A stretch of 64,000 nucleotides of DNA from NCBI RefSeq assembly GCF_017744095.1, contig NZ_JAGHQX010000001.1, positions 682,001 to 746,000 on the forward strand. Direction: 5' to 3'. This stretch comes from Shimia sp. R10_1 (GTDB lineage Bacteria; Pseudomonadota; Alphaproteobacteria; Rhodobacterales; Rhodobacteraceae). Under the pieces are notes generated by a model that was not told where the DNA came from, searched no databases, and saw nothing but the letters and a program-made list of their open reading frames with translations. Numbering within the stretch: the stretch's first letter is position 1; each line of letters opens with the position of its first letter. Below are positions 41,548 through 51,055 of this stretch, one piece after another. A program made the translations under genes and the position numbers.

Positions 41548-43512
41548 TTATCCGCGCCGTGGTGGTCGCCCGCCCCGTGAAAAATCTATGTTTTCGGCAA
41601 GCGCATCAAGCGCTGCGCGTTCCTCTTTGTCGATCGGCGCACCATTGGACCCAACCGCAAAATCGCCGCCTTCTTCGTCTTGGCTAGAGAGTTTGGCCTT
41701 GTTGCTGTCCTCTGCGGCCTGTCCCAATCGCCACGTTACCGTTTCATCATTCAAAGAATGCGCTTCTTCTTCCGCCTCTGCGATCTCTTGGCGTAGGCCA
41801 CGTTCTGCCTTCAGCTTATTGAGCTCTTCTCTCAGCGTTTTTCGCGCAAGCGCGGTGTCGCCCGCCCGAAGAACCGCAGGGGTAATCGCCACATGGGGTT
41901 GGCGCAGCAGGTTTTCAACCGCTTCATGGCCAAGATACCCCTCTATGTTGGCGCGCGGGTCCGGGCTGTTGGCAAACCGCAAAAGCGCATCCCGCATCAA
42001 GGCGTTGTCCTGGTCCAAGCAATCCATGCTTTCAATTTCATACTCAAAGTCATCCAGAATCTCTGGTGTCTTGAGGGCCACCGCCAGAACAACCGCTTCG
42101 CGCACGCGTTGCTCAACAGCGCCTTCGCTGGCGGCCAACATCGAGACTTTGGTCCGCGCTTGCACCGGGGGCTGCACATTCCAGCGCCCGCGCTGGAAAC
42201 CACCGCGCTTGCCGCCAGCGCCCCGCTGTGGGCGGAAGAGCTGGAACCGCAGCTCTTTGATGGCATCACCATAATGACTGCGGATCGACGGATCTTGAAT
42301 CAGTTTGATTTTGGCGCGCAATGTCTTGTCCAGCGCCGCTTTCCGCTCAGGGCTGTCAAAAATCTTTCCCTCAATCTCCCGCTGCCACAGCAGATTGACC
42401 ATCGGCATCGCCCCATCCAGCACCTTCTGAACTGCGCTAGACCCTTTGGCGCGGATCAGATCATCGGGGTCCTGCCCTTCCGGCATGATCGCAAAACGTA
42501 GGCTTTTGCCGGCTTCCAGCAAAGGCAGCGCCAGATCGACCACCCGCATCGCCGCCCGCAGGCCCGCCTTATCGCCATCAAGCGCAATGATCGGCTCATC
42601 AGAGATGCGCCACAAAAGCTGCAACTGGTTTTCCGTGACCGCCGTACCCAGCGGCGCGACAGAGGCCCCAAATCCCGCTTCACTCAGCGCGATCACATCC
42701 ATATAGCCCTCAGCCACAATCAGCGCCTGACCTTTGCCAGCTGCCTCGCGCGCGGGCCCGTGATTGTAGAGGCTGCGCCCCTTGTCAAAAAGCTCAGTCT
42801 CTGGTGAGTTCAGATACTTCGCGTTGTCATTGGGATCCATGGCGCGACCACCAAAAGCAATACATTTGCCCCGAGCATCGCGAATAGGAAACATGATCCG
42901 GTTGCGGAACGTATCATAGGGCTTGCCGCCTTTGGCAGAAGGCTTCGCAAGTCCTGCCGCAAGGATCAGATCAGGCGCAACGCCCTTACCTGTCAGATGA
43001 TCCCAAAGCCCCTGCCAGCCCTCCGGCGCAAAGCCGATGCCAAACCGATCCCTTGCGTCTTGCGACAGCCCGCGCCCATCCAGATAGGCCCGCGCAGCGC
43101 TCCCAGCCCCAGCATTCAGCATCAGGCGAAAGTGCTGCGTAGCCATTTCCATGACCTCTGCCAACAGCGTGCGCCGATCTGCCTTTTGCTGCGCTTGTGG
43201 ATCGCGTTTCGGCATTTGCATCCCGGCCTCTTCGGCCAGGATCTCCACCGCCTCCATGAAGCTCACGTTTTCTGTTTCGGTGACAAACTTCAGGGCATCG
43301 CCTTTGGCGTGACAGCCAAAGCAATAATAATACCCCTTACGGTCATCCACATGAAAAGACGCGGTTTTTTCATGATGAAATGGGCATGGCGCCCACATGT
43401 CGCCTTTGCCCTGATTGGATTTGCGCTGATCCCACATGACCTTGCGCCCAACCACCTGTGTGATGGAGGTACGGCTGCGAAGCTCATCAAGGAATCCGGG
43501 TGGCAAAGACAT
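41548..43512 (-). CDS. dnaG: DNA primase
   Basis: 654 aa. The zinc-binding domain has CPFHHEKTASFHVDD and CFGCHAKGDALKFV. The TOPRIM domain carries LIVAEGYMDVIALSEAG and ALDGDKAGLRAAMRV with the metal-binding acidic residues. The C-terminal helicase-binding part is present. It makes RNA primers for replication. Upstream of rpoD, as in the macromolecular-synthesis operon, though rpsU is absent. Confidence 0.96.
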   Translation of the reverse strand: MSLPPGFLDELRSRTSITQVVGRKVMWDQRKSNQGKGDMWAPCPFHHEKTASFHVDDRKGYYYCFGCHAKGDALKFVTETENVSFMEAVEILAEEAGMQMPKRDPQAQQKADRRTLLAEVMEMATQHFRLMLNAGAGSAARAYLDGRGLSQDARDRFGIGFAPEGWQGLWDHLTGKGVAPDLILAAGLAKPSAKGGKPYDTFRNRIMFPIRDARGKCIAFGGRAMDPNDNAKYLNSPETELFDKGRSLYNHGPAREAAGKGQALIVAEGYMDVIALSEAGFGASVAPLGTAVTENQLQLLWRISDEPIIALDGDKAGLRAAMRVVDLALPLLEAGKSLRFAIMPEGQDPDDLIRAKGSSAVQKVLDGAMPMVNLLWQREIEGKIFDSPERKAALDKTLRAKIKLIQDPSIRSHYGDAIKELRFQLFRPQRGAGGKRGGFQRGRWNVQPPVQARTKVSMLAASEGAVEQRVREAVVLAVALKTPEILDDFEYEIESMDCLDQDNALMRDALLRFANSPDPRANIEGYLGHEAVENLLRQPHVAITPAVLRAGDTALARKTLREELNKLKAERGLRQEIAEAEEEAHSLNDETVTWRLGQAAEDSNKAKLSSQDEEGGDFAVGSNGAPIDKEERAALDALAENIDFSRGGRPPRRG

Positions 43513-43537
43513 GGGTCAGATCACATCACACAGAAGG

Positions 43538-43873
43538 TCAGTTGGAAACGGACTTCTGCATTTCTTGAATCTTGTCCCAATTGTCCAGACACTGCTGCGT
43601 AATCTGTGCGCCCAAATCGACGTTTTTCAGATCTTTGCGCTTGGCGGCATAAACAATGGGGGCAAATTGCTGAATGGCAACCTTGTAGCTGTCTGGCCAT
43701 CCCGGATTGTTCTCCAGAAGGTGCGCCTCGAGCTTGCTCTCACGCACACGATCCAAACGCGCTTCCTGAATGGCGCTCATCACCGTGCCCTGCTGACTGC
43801 AGACTTCTTCTCTGTTGTCTGCTGCCTGAGCCAATGTACCCATCAAAGCAAAAGCCAAAACATAACGGATCAT
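43538..43873 (-). CDS. Small periplasmic protein of unknown function
   Basis: 111 aa. A signal peptide (MIRYVLAFALMGTLAQA) is cleaved probably after AQA. The mature part is helical with two cysteines (EEVCSQQG and TQQCLDNWD), likely a disulfide. GGAGAG lies about seven bases before the ATG. It precedes dnaG by 25 bases on the same strand, so they may share a transcript. Family not recognised. Confidence 0.75.
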   Translation of the reverse strand: MIRYVLAFALMGTLAQAADNREEVCSQQGTVMSAIQEARLDRVRESKLEAHLLENNPGWPDSYKVAIQQFAPIVYAAKRKDLKNVDLGAQITQQCLDNWDKIQEMQKSVSN

Positions 43874-44023
43874 CCGCACTCTCCTGAATCACTTCTAATC
43901 CAGAGAGATTACCGCCGCGCCGCCAAGCTTTCCATCGCTGTTGTGATGTCATGCACCAGCGTTTTTGCCCTGTGATGGAAACAAACGGGTTTGAGTGGGC
44001 CGCAGCTCACCAACAAGAACGCT

Positions 44024-44626
44024 TTAGGAAGGCGTCGCTGCTTTACGCTCCTCTTTGCTTAACACGCGCGGCACAACAATAGGTTTGCCAGACGTGTCAA
44101 ACAGGGGTGTTTGCTTCACCTGCCCGCGCATCAATGCGCCGAAATGGCGCGCAAGCACCTGAAAACCCGCGCGATTGAAGCCATATTCACGCAGCCGCTC
44201 AGAGCCGATGGGGGCCTCTTGCGTGCGCACAACGGCAATCACCTTACCGATGGCTTTGTCCACAGCTTCGCCCTGCAACGCAGGCACCCAAATGCCAACA
44301 AACGCGAGCTTTGTATGTGGCAGACAATTGAACAGCGGCGTGTCACAGCATCCCGCATACCAGCGCATCAACCCTTTGGGTGACAACCGCAGGCACGCCA
44401 GATGCTCTTGCCCATTGGTGATCTGCAGATGCGCAGGGGTGGTTTGAAAAATGTCGCTGCCGCCACGCGGCAACAACTGTTCTTCAGCGCCCAGAACACG
44501 GGCGGCGGTCTGACAGTCGGTACAATGACACTGCACATGTGAGCCCATTGCTGGGCTCACATCTTTGAGTACGGCACCAAACTGCCCGCAACGGCACCCG
44601 ATCTGAAGGTCTACAGGCGCCGCCAT
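44024..44626 (-). CDS. DUF6151/GFA-like zinc-binding protein
   Basis: 200 aa. Cysteine pairs GCRCGQFG and QCHCTDCQTAARVLG, with a later WYAGCCDTPLFNC, match the zinc-binding pattern of GFA (glutathione-dependent formaldehyde-activating-like) proteins. The C-terminal extension is of the type labelled DUF6151, which I recall but could not check. Enzyme activity is unknown. It begins five bases downstream of the gdhA stop, same strand; RBS is weak. Confidence 0.8.
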   Translation of the reverse strand: MAAPVDLQIGCRCGQFGAVLKDVSPAMGSHVQCHCTDCQTAARVLGAEEQLLPRGGSDIFQTTPAHLQITNGQEHLACLRLSPKGLMRWYAGCCDTPLFNCLPHTKLAFVGIWVPALQGEAVDKAIGKVIAVVRTQEAPIGSERLREYGFNRAGFQVLARHFGALMRGQVKQTPLFDTSGKPIVVPRVLSKEERKAATPS

Positions 44627-44630
44627 TGGC

Positions 44631-46061
44631 TTACAGGCCTTTCGCGCGGTAGCTTGCCGCGACCTTTTCGATCGACACCAGATAGGCAGCTGTGCGCAGG
44701 TCTTCGACGTCGTCGCGCGAATGCCACACGTCACGCATCGACTGATAGGCAATCCGCATCGTGTCATCGAGCCCGGAGCGTACCAGCTCCAGCTCGCCCG
44801 CGCCCCGCAGATACTTCTGCTTGAAGCCGTCGGTGAGCTTGTACTGGCCACCCAGCGCGGCGCTGATCTGTTCCAGCTCATCCACCACCAGCTGGTGGCG
44901 CGCCTCTTCCTGACGACGCTGCATCCGGCCAAAGCGGATGTGGCTCAGGTTTTTGACCCATTCAAAGTAGGACACGGTCACACCGCCAGCGTTGGCATAC
45001 ATGTCCGGAATGATCACAGTGCCTTTCTTGCGCAGGATGTTATCCGCACCCGCAGTGATCGGGCCGTTTGCGGCCTCGATGATCAAAGGTGCTTTGATAT
45101 TGTCTGCGTTGCCAAGGTTGATCACCCCTTCCAGTGCCGCTGGGATCAGGATGTCGCAATCCTCTTCCAGAATGGCCGCCCCGTTTTCGGTGTAAGTCGC
45201 ATCCGGGAAACCAGACACGCCGCCATTTTTGGCCAGCCACTGCTGCACAGCATCCACATCAATGCCATCCGGGCTGAACAGCGCACCGTCCCGCTCAATG
45301 ACACCAATGATCTTGCAACCATCTTCCTCGCTCAGGAACTTCGCAGCGTGGTAGCCCACATTGCCCAGCCCCTGAACAATCACACGCTTGCCATCCAGAG
45401 AGCCTGACAGGCCCGCTTTCTGAATGTCCAGCGGTTCACGGAAAAACTCCTGCAAGGCGTACTGCACGCCACGACCTGTTGCCTCAACGCGGCCAGCGAT
45501 GCCGCCCGCATTCAACGGCTTGCCCGTCACACAGGCGCGCGCATTGATATCTGTGGTGTTCATCCGCGCATATTGATCCGCCATCCAGGCCATCTCGCGC
45601 TCACCAGTGCCCATATCCGGCGCTGGCACGTTCTGTGACGGGTGGATCAGATCTCGCTTGGCCAGCTCATACGCGAAACGGCGTGTAATCCGCTCCAACT
45701 CATGCTCATCATACTGACGCGGATCAATCCGCAAGCCACCCTTAGAGCCCCCAAATGGCGCTTCGACCAACGCACATTTATAGGTCATCAGCGCAGCAAG
45801 CGCCTCAACCTCATCTTGGTTCACACCCATCGCAAAGCGGATGCCGCCCTTGACCGGCTCCATATGCTCGCTGTGCACAGAGCGATAGCCCGTGAAGGTT
45901 TTGATCTCGCCGCGCAGGCGCACACCAAAACGCACAGTATATGTGGCGTTACAAACTCGAATTTTCTCTTCCAGCCCCGGTGGGAGATCCATCAGAGCGA
46001 CCGCTCTGTTGAACATCAGATCGACACTTTCCCGAAAACTCGGCTCTTTTATCGTGCTCAT
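44631..46061 (-). CDS. gdhA: Glu/Leu/Phe/Val-type glutamate dehydrogenase
   Basis: 476 aa. It interconverts glutamate with 2-oxoglutarate and ammonia. The catalytic lysine region PFGGSKGGLRIDP and the earlier GGIRFAMGVNQDEVEALAALM (two parts) are present. The Rossmann domain has VIVQGLGNVGYHAAKFL. EEAYxx-type regulatory extensions are absent. Cofactor preference is not evident. It is divergent from the tadG-like gene. Confidence 0.93.
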   Translation of the reverse strand: MSTIKEPSFRESVDLMFNRAVALMDLPPGLEEKIRVCNATYTVRFGVRLRGEIKTFTGYRSVHSEHMEPVKGGIRFAMGVNQDEVEALAALMTYKCALVEAPFGGSKGGLRIDPRQYDEHELERITRRFAYELAKRDLIHPSQNVPAPDMGTGEREMAWMADQYARMNTTDINARACVTGKPLNAGGIAGRVEATGRGVQYALQEFFREPLDIQKAGLSGSLDGKRVIVQGLGNVGYHAAKFLSEEDGCKIIGVIERDGALFSPDGIDVDAVQQWLAKNGGVSGFPDATYTENGAAILEEDCDILIPAALEGVINLGNADNIKAPLIIEAANGPITAGADNILRKKGTVIIPDMYANAGGVTVSYFEWVKNLSHIRFGRMQRRQEEARHQLVVDELEQISAALGGQYKLTDGFKQKYLRGAGELELVRSGLDDTMRIAYQSMRDVWHSRDDVEDLRTAAYLVSIEKVAASYRAKGL

Positions 46062-46384
46062 CTCTTACCCTCCGACAAGCGAATTGTTGCGACTCACTGT
46101 CACATCGACCGAACTAACGTAGAGTTAGGCCAATTAACGGATGATGACGATAGGTGAAACACAGCAACTGTTTGTGAGATTTTCGTTTTCGGTATGGAAA
46201 CAGAACCTCACGAAATCAGATGACTGTCGACAAGACTTTGCAAACGAACGGAAAAATGGGCCCAAGCGCCGCATGAATCGCCTCGTTCTGCCCCATTTGC
46301 GCCGCAATCCAACGAAATAAATCCTGTGGCGCAAACCGTTTCTGCGGTGGGAAAGACTTCGCGCGTCCAGACGAGGTGAGTAAC
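46062..46384. other. 323-base divergent promoter region of gdhA and the tad-like genes
   Basis: No gene is seen. It must hold both promoters. I see no clear operator; a TTAGGCCAATTAAC sequence at about 46125 is only a loose CtrA-like match. Confidence 0.5.
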
Positions 46385-48196
46385 ATGAACGAATTTCTAG
46401 TCCGCCCAAGGCGTACCTTAAAACCCCGCCAATCAAAGGCGCATCTGGGGCTGATTTCCCGCTTCCGCAAAGAAGAAGACGGTGTGATGGTCGCCTTTGC
46501 AGTGATCCTGGTCATTATGATGATTGCGATCGGGGGCATTGGCGCTGACATGATGAAAGCCGAGATGGAGCGCACCCGCCTGCAACATACGCTGGACAGG
46601 GCCGTTCTGGCCGCTGCCGACCTCGATCAGGAGCGCACACCAACTGCGGTGGTCGAGGACTATTTCCAAAAGTCCGGCGTGGATGTGGACACCGTCACCA
46701 CAGACTCCGAAACCATCCCGATTTTTGAGGGAGGTCCCCCGATTTATAGACGCGTTAGCGCCGTGGCTGACGCTCAATCCACATTCCGTGCCAGCGAAAC
46801 CGCAGCGCGTTTCCGCCACGCATGGCGCGGCGACATCGAAGACCGCGAACTTGTAGAGAAAGTCAACATTCGTGCGGCAGGCACGGCGATCGAAAGCATC
46901 GGCAATGTCGAAATTTCGCTTGTGCTCGATGTCTCTGGCTCAATGAACAGCAACAGCCGCCTGTCCAATCTGAAGATTGCGGCACGCGAGTTCATTGACA
47001 CCATGGACGACAATACAATTGACGGAACTTTGTCCGTTTCTGTTGTGCCTTACGCAACCCAAGTTGCCGTTCCGGACAATCTGTTTGGTCAGCTGACCAC
47101 CACCGGTGAAAATGCCTACTCAAACTGCATCAACTTCAGGGGTTCTGATTTTTCGAACACCCAGATCTCGACCCACTCGCCTTACCAGCGCACGATGCAT
47201 TTTGACCCTTGGTATCGGTACGACAATCGCGACAGCTCTCCCTCACCCGTCAACCAGATGCCCGTGTGCGAATTTGACAGCCGCCGCGAAGCGATGGTGA
47301 TGGAAAGCGACCGCAGCACGCTGAAGAACTACATCAACAACCTGACAGCGCGCGGAAACACATCCATCGATGTGGGCATGAAATGGGGAACCGCTCTGGT
47401 TGATCCCACATTTGAACCCATCGCGGCCAATCTGATCAAAAGCGGCGACGTTTCCTCTGATTTCGCAGACCGCCCCTACGCTTACGGCACCAACGACTCT
47501 ATGAAAGTTGTTGTCTTGATGACGGACGGCCAAAACACAAGCCAATACTACATCCGTGATGATTTCCGCTCTGGCGAGTCCAACGTTTGGTATAACGAAC
47601 AACAGGACTTCTATTCCATCTACGTTGGCCAAGACGAATACGACCAGGACTACGACGGCAATACCAGTGAGCCGCTGTACTACTGGCCGTCCACCTCACA
47701 GTGGAAGAACTGGGCCTATGGTGAAGGCGTTTATGAAACAACGGAAAGCAGCTGGGAGTGTAAGTCCTATCGCCGCAACGGATCTTGCAAACGCTACCGG
47801 AAAGTCACCAAAACGGTCACAGTTGACGAGCCCGGCTCAGCAGAAGTCATCACCTATCCAAATCTGTGGGCCTATACCACCAGCTCCTGGATTGCCGATT
47901 ATCTGTACCGCCCCTTCATGGGCTACGACGCGGCTTACAACGACTGGCACTATGGCGTACGCAGCTCCTTCCAGAGAACTGAAAAAGACGCCCGCACGCG
48001 TCAGATCTGTCAGGCAGCAAAAGATGCAGGTGTCATCGTATTCACCATCGGTTTTGAAGCTCCCTACTCCGGACAGACGGTCCTGAAGGACTGCGCCAGC
48101 TCCGACAGCCACTACTTTGATGTGGATGGGCTCGAAATCCGCAACGCCTTTGCCACCATTGCAACGTCCATCCGCCAACTGAGGTTGACCCAATGA
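46385..48196 (+). CDS. TadG-like pilus-assembly protein with von Willebrand A domain
   Basis: 603 aa. A TadE/TadG-type N-terminus (EEDGVMVAFAVILVIMMIAI, about 31-50) forms a single membrane anchor. The vWA metal site DVSGS is at 182-186, with VVVLMTDGQNT later. Between them and the C-terminus is an unusual segment rich in Tyr and Trp with two close cysteines (SWECKSYRRNGSCKRYRK). It is presumably periplasmic. It overlaps the next gene by four bases. GAGGTGA precedes the ATG; a GTG nine bases upstream is an alternative. Confidence 0.88.
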   Translation: MNEFLVRPRRTLKPRQSKAHLGLISRFRKEEDGVMVAFAVILVIMMIAIGGIGADMMKAEMERTRLQHTLDRAVLAAADLDQERTPTAVVEDYFQKSGVDVDTVTTDSETIPIFEGGPPIYRRVSAVADAQSTFRASETAARFRHAWRGDIEDRELVEKVNIRAAGTAIESIGNVEISLVLDVSGSMNSNSRLSNLKIAAREFIDTMDDNTIDGTLSVSVVPYATQVAVPDNLFGQLTTTGENAYSNCINFRGSDFSNTQISTHSPYQRTMHFDPWYRYDNRDSSPSPVNQMPVCEFDSRREAMVMESDRSTLKNYINNLTARGNTSIDVGMKWGTALVDPTFEPIAANLIKSGDVSSDFADRPYAYGTNDSMKVVVLMTDGQNTSQYYIRDDFRSGESNVWYNEQQDFYSIYVGQDEYDQDYDGNTSEPLYYWPSTSQWKNWAYGEGVYETTESSWECKSYRRNGSCKRYRKVTKTVTVDEPGSAEVITYPNLWAYTTSSWIADYLYRPFMGYDAAYNDWHYGVRSSFQRTEKDARTRQICQAAKDAGVIVFTIGFEAPYSGQTVLKDCASSDSHYFDVDGLEIRNAFATIATSIRQLRLTQ

Positions 48197-48729
48197 TCCG
48201 TAAATTTGCAAAACTCCCCCGCGTTTTCAGACGCGACGAAGAAGGCACAGTTACGGTTGAATTCGTCATCATGGTGCCCTTCTTCCTCGGGCTGTTCCTC
48301 TCCTCAGTGGAACTTGGCTTGATGTCGCTGCGCTATTCCTATCTGGAGCGTTCGCTGGATCTGGCGGTGCGAGACATTCGCCTGACCACCGGGTTCACAC
48401 CGAACCACGATGAATTGGTGACCAAAATTTGCGACAAGGCGGCCGTAATTCCAAACTGCGAAGACAACTTGCTGCTGGAAATGGTGACACGGGATCCCCG
48501 CAACTACGTGGAACTTGGGGACAACACCCTCTGCACGAACCGGCTAAACGACGCTCAGCCCGTCACCCGGTTTGAAGATGGCTCAGAAAACGATCTGATG
48601 ATCTTGCGCGCCTGCGCCAAGGTCACTCCCATCTTTCCAACATCTGCTTTTGGTGCCGGTCTCGCCAAGGACACCTCTGGTGACTATGCCATTGTCGTGA
48701 TGAACGCCTTTGTTCAGGAGCCTCGTTAA
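48193..48729 (+). CDS. TadE-family pilus-assembly protein (1)
   Basis: 178 aa. The pseudopilin-like N-terminus DEEGTVTVEFVIMVPFFLGL, with the conserved Val-Glu-Phe, forms the membrane segment. The rest is periplasmic with cysteines in KICDKAA, IPNCED, TLCTNR and RACAKV, allowing two disulfides. It overlaps the TadG-like stop by four bases and ends three bases before the next TadE-like gene. Role in Tad pilus biogenesis is by family. Confidence 0.87.
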   Translation: MIRKFAKLPRVFRRDEEGTVTVEFVIMVPFFLGLFLSSVELGLMSLRYSYLERSLDLAVRDIRLTTGFTPNHDELVTKICDKAAVIPNCEDNLLLEMVTRDPRNYVELGDNTLCTNRLNDAQPVTRFEDGSENDLMILRACAKVTPIFPTSAFGAGLAKDTSGDYAIVVMNAFVQEPR

Positions 48730-48732
48730 ACC

Positions 48733-49320
48733 ATGCTTATTCAACCTTTCAAAAGCATCATCCGCCGGTTTCGCAACGACACGCGTGGCTCGGTTTCCGT
48801 AGAAGCTGCAATTATGTTCCCCGGCCTGTTTTTTGCTCTGATAGCGACAGCGATTATGTTTGACGTCTATCGCGCACGCTCCACGACAGAAAAAGCAGCC
48901 TTCGCAATTTCCGATATGCTCGCACGGGAAACCGCAGCGGTGGATCAGGATTACATCGATGGCATGCACAAACTGTTTGGAGAGATTTCAACGCTGCGCA
49001 GCGAGCATGATCTTGTCGTAAGCTTGGTGTCCTGGGATCTGAACACAAACGACTACCGACTGGAATGGTCGCACGCGGCAGGCGGTATTTCTGGCCATAC
49101 CTCCGCCAGCCTTCCTGACCTCGCAGACAAACTGCCAACATTGGTGCCTGGCGAAAGCCTGATCGTTGTGCAGTCACTCAGCGTTTATGATCCGCCTGTG
49201 AAAATTCTGAAAAGTTGGTGGGGCGACTGGGGCCAGCACCAATGGACGGGCCTGAACATGAACACCTTTGTATTCACGCGGCCACGCTTTGTGTCCACGC
49301 TGGCATGGGCCGATACCTAG
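48733..49320 (+). CDS. TadE-family pilus-assembly protein (2)
   Basis: 195 aa. Basic N-terminus then TRGSVSVEAAIMFPGLFFAL, the TadE-type membrane segment, and a periplasmic part without cysteines. Last of three co-directional genes; a terminator follows. The trio lacks the tadA/B/C ATPase and platform genes, so it depends on a Tad machine encoded elsewhere or works on its own. Confidence 0.85.
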   Translation: MLIQPFKSIIRRFRNDTRGSVSVEAAIMFPGLFFALIATAIMFDVYRARSTTEKAAFAISDMLARETAAVDQDYIDGMHKLFGEISTLRSEHDLVVSLVSWDLNTNDYRLEWSHAAGGISGHTSASLPDLADKLPTLVPGESLIVVQSLSVYDPPVKILKSWWGDWGQHQWTGLNMNTFVFTRPRFVSTLAWADT

Positions 49321-49340
49321 GGCCCCGCATATCAAAACTA

Positions 49341-49373
49341 AAAGCGGCTCAGAACTCTGAGCCGCTTTTTTCT
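49341..49373. terminator. Bidirectional terminator overlapping a stop codon
   Basis: A 13-bp stem from AAAGCGGCTCAGA to TCTGAGCCGCTTT, followed by TTTTTT on the plus strand. On the minus strand it encodes the last residues and the stop codon (49349) of the convergent gene. Confidence 0.9.
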
Positions 49374-49858
49374 ACGAGAAGCGCTTCAATGAATTGCGCC
49401 ATTGCCTTCGCCTCTGATCCGGGTGTCACACCGCCAATGCCAACCCGACGGCCAACAGCCCACCAAAGGCCGGGCTGCCACCTACGCGCGCGAGGTTTGT
49501 GCAAAACAACCGTGAACCCATTGGAAGGTTTCAGATCAAACATGCCCCGTTTGATCGCGGCGATGTTTTCAATCGCCGCAATTTCTTCGCCCGCGTCGGT
49601 TGCAATACCCGCCCGCGTCAGCTGTACCGTGCTTTCCGTGGCCCGCCGGGTGCGTTCTGCCAGCCAGAGCGCACCCGCGCCGATCACGAACAAAAACACC
49701 TGCCAAAGAGGCGCCGGACTCGTCGCAAGCGCAAGATAGATCAGCAAGCCGCCAAGCAACGCCAATGTCCCAATGCCAAACACCCGACGTGGGCCAGATG
49801 CCCGTATGGTTGCCAGCACCTCTTGCGCGCCTGCTTCAGAAGTCATCTTATCAGTCAT
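49349..49858 (-). CDS. Small membrane protein of unknown function
   Basis: 169 aa. Two hydrophobic segments (FGIGTLALLGGLLIYLALA, and LWQVFLFVIGAGALWLA) occupy about residues 27-70. A cytoplasmic domain of about 95 residues follows, with STVQLTRAGIATDAGEEIA and FTVVLHKPRARRWQPGLWW. It looks like a PH-like or photosynthetic-complex-assembly-type small membrane protein, but I cannot name a family. It starts 15 bases after the aldo/keto reductase gene ends. Confidence 0.75.
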   Translation of the reverse strand: MTDKMTSEAGAQEVLATIRASGPRRVFGIGTLALLGGLLIYLALATSPAPLWQVFLFVIGAGALWLAERTRRATESTVQLTRAGIATDAGEEIAAIENIAAIKRGMFDLKPSNGFTVVLHKPRARRWQPGLWWAVGRRVGIGGVTPGSEAKAMAQFIEALLVEKSGSEF

Positions 49859-49873
49859 CCTTTTCGCGGCCCC

Positions 49874-50917
49874 TTAGAACGGCATTGGGTGTGCACGGTT
49901 CGCAGCGTTGATCTCTGCCAACACTTCGTTGCTCAACTTGACCTCAGCCCCCTGCAGCAAATGCTCCAGCTGGCTCACTGTCGTGGCACCGAAAATAGAC
50001 GAACACATAAATGGGCGCTGCACCGTGAAGGCCATTGCCATATGCACCGGATCCAGCCCGTTTTTGCTGGCAATATCCAGATAAGCCTGCACCGCATCGA
50101 ACACACCGGGGCTGACCCGCCCGCCCAAGTCCCCATTGATCGCTTTACGCGAGCCGTCAGGGGTTTGCCCGTTCTGATACTTCCCGGTCAGCAACCCTGT
50201 CGCGAGAGGCGAAAAGGCCAGCAGACCCACTTCTTCGTTCAGGCAAAGCTCTGCCAGATCCGTATCAAACATGCGGCACAGCAGAGAGTATTCGTTCTGG
50301 ATCGAGGCCACACGCGGCAACCCCTTCTCCTCGGAGAGCCGCAGCCATTGCGCCGTGCCCCAGGCGCTTTCGTTTGACAGACCAAAGGCGCCAATGGTGC
50401 CGCGATCCACCTCCCCCTGCAGCGCCTCAAGCACCTCTTCCATGTTGGCGAGCGTCTCAGCCTTGTTCTGCGAAGAAGGGTCATACTCCCAGTTTTGCCG
50501 GAACATATAGGAGCCACGGTTTGGCCAGTGCAGCTGATACAGATCGATATGCTCAGTCTGAAGACGCTTCAGAGACCCCTCAACAGCGTCCCGCACGGTG
50601 CTGGCGGTGATTGGCGCACCACCGCGAATATGCTGTACCCCCGCACCGCTGTGTTTGGTTGCCAAAACCCATTCATTGCGCCTGCCTGTCTTGGCAAACC
50701 AACTGCCAAGATAGGCTTCCGTGCGCCCCTGCGTTTCTGCAGTGATGGGGTTGACCGGGTACATTTCAGCCGCGTCAATAAAATTGATGCCATGATCCAG
50801 CGCCATGTCCATCTGCGCATGTGCATCAGCTTCGCTTGTTTGGGTGCCAAAAGTCATGGTGCCCAGGCAGTATTCGGAAACAGAGCGGCCCGTCCGGCCA
50901 AGCGGGTTCATTTTCAT
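49874..50917 (-). CDS. Aldo/keto reductase (Tas-like)
   Basis: 347 aa TIM-barrel NADP(H)-dependent oxidoreductase. Catalytic tetrad elements are visible: the aspartate in INFIDAAEMYPV, the tyrosine in that same motif and the lysine in VLATKHSG. NADPH contacts lie near SIFGATTVSQLEHLLQGAEV. Closest family is the Tas/AKR11-type group. Substrate unknown. The start at 50917 has AGGA seven bases upstream. Confidence 0.9.
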   Translation of the reverse strand: MKMNPLGRTGRSVSEYCLGTMTFGTQTSEADAHAQMDMALDHGINFIDAAEMYPVNPITAETQGRTEAYLGSWFAKTGRRNEWVLATKHSGAGVQHIRGGAPITASTVRDAVEGSLKRLQTEHIDLYQLHWPNRGSYMFRQNWEYDPSSQNKAETLANMEEVLEALQGEVDRGTIGAFGLSNESAWGTAQWLRLSEEKGLPRVASIQNEYSLLCRMFDTDLAELCLNEEVGLLAFSPLATGLLTGKYQNGQTPDGSRKAINGDLGGRVSPGVFDAVQAYLDIASKNGLDPVHMAMAFTVQRPFMCSSIFGATTVSQLEHLLQGAEVKLSNEVLAEINAANRAHPMPF

Positions 50918-51055
50918 GGGAGAGTCCTGTAGGAAATCGCGTTGGCGTGACATTAAGCTTTGTCACACGGGTTGCAAGTGCCGCAGCCAGATGCCGCAGC
51001 ATGCCCCTCTCACAGAGAACAACATTTCCCCAAAAGACGACCCCAGCTTAAAATG

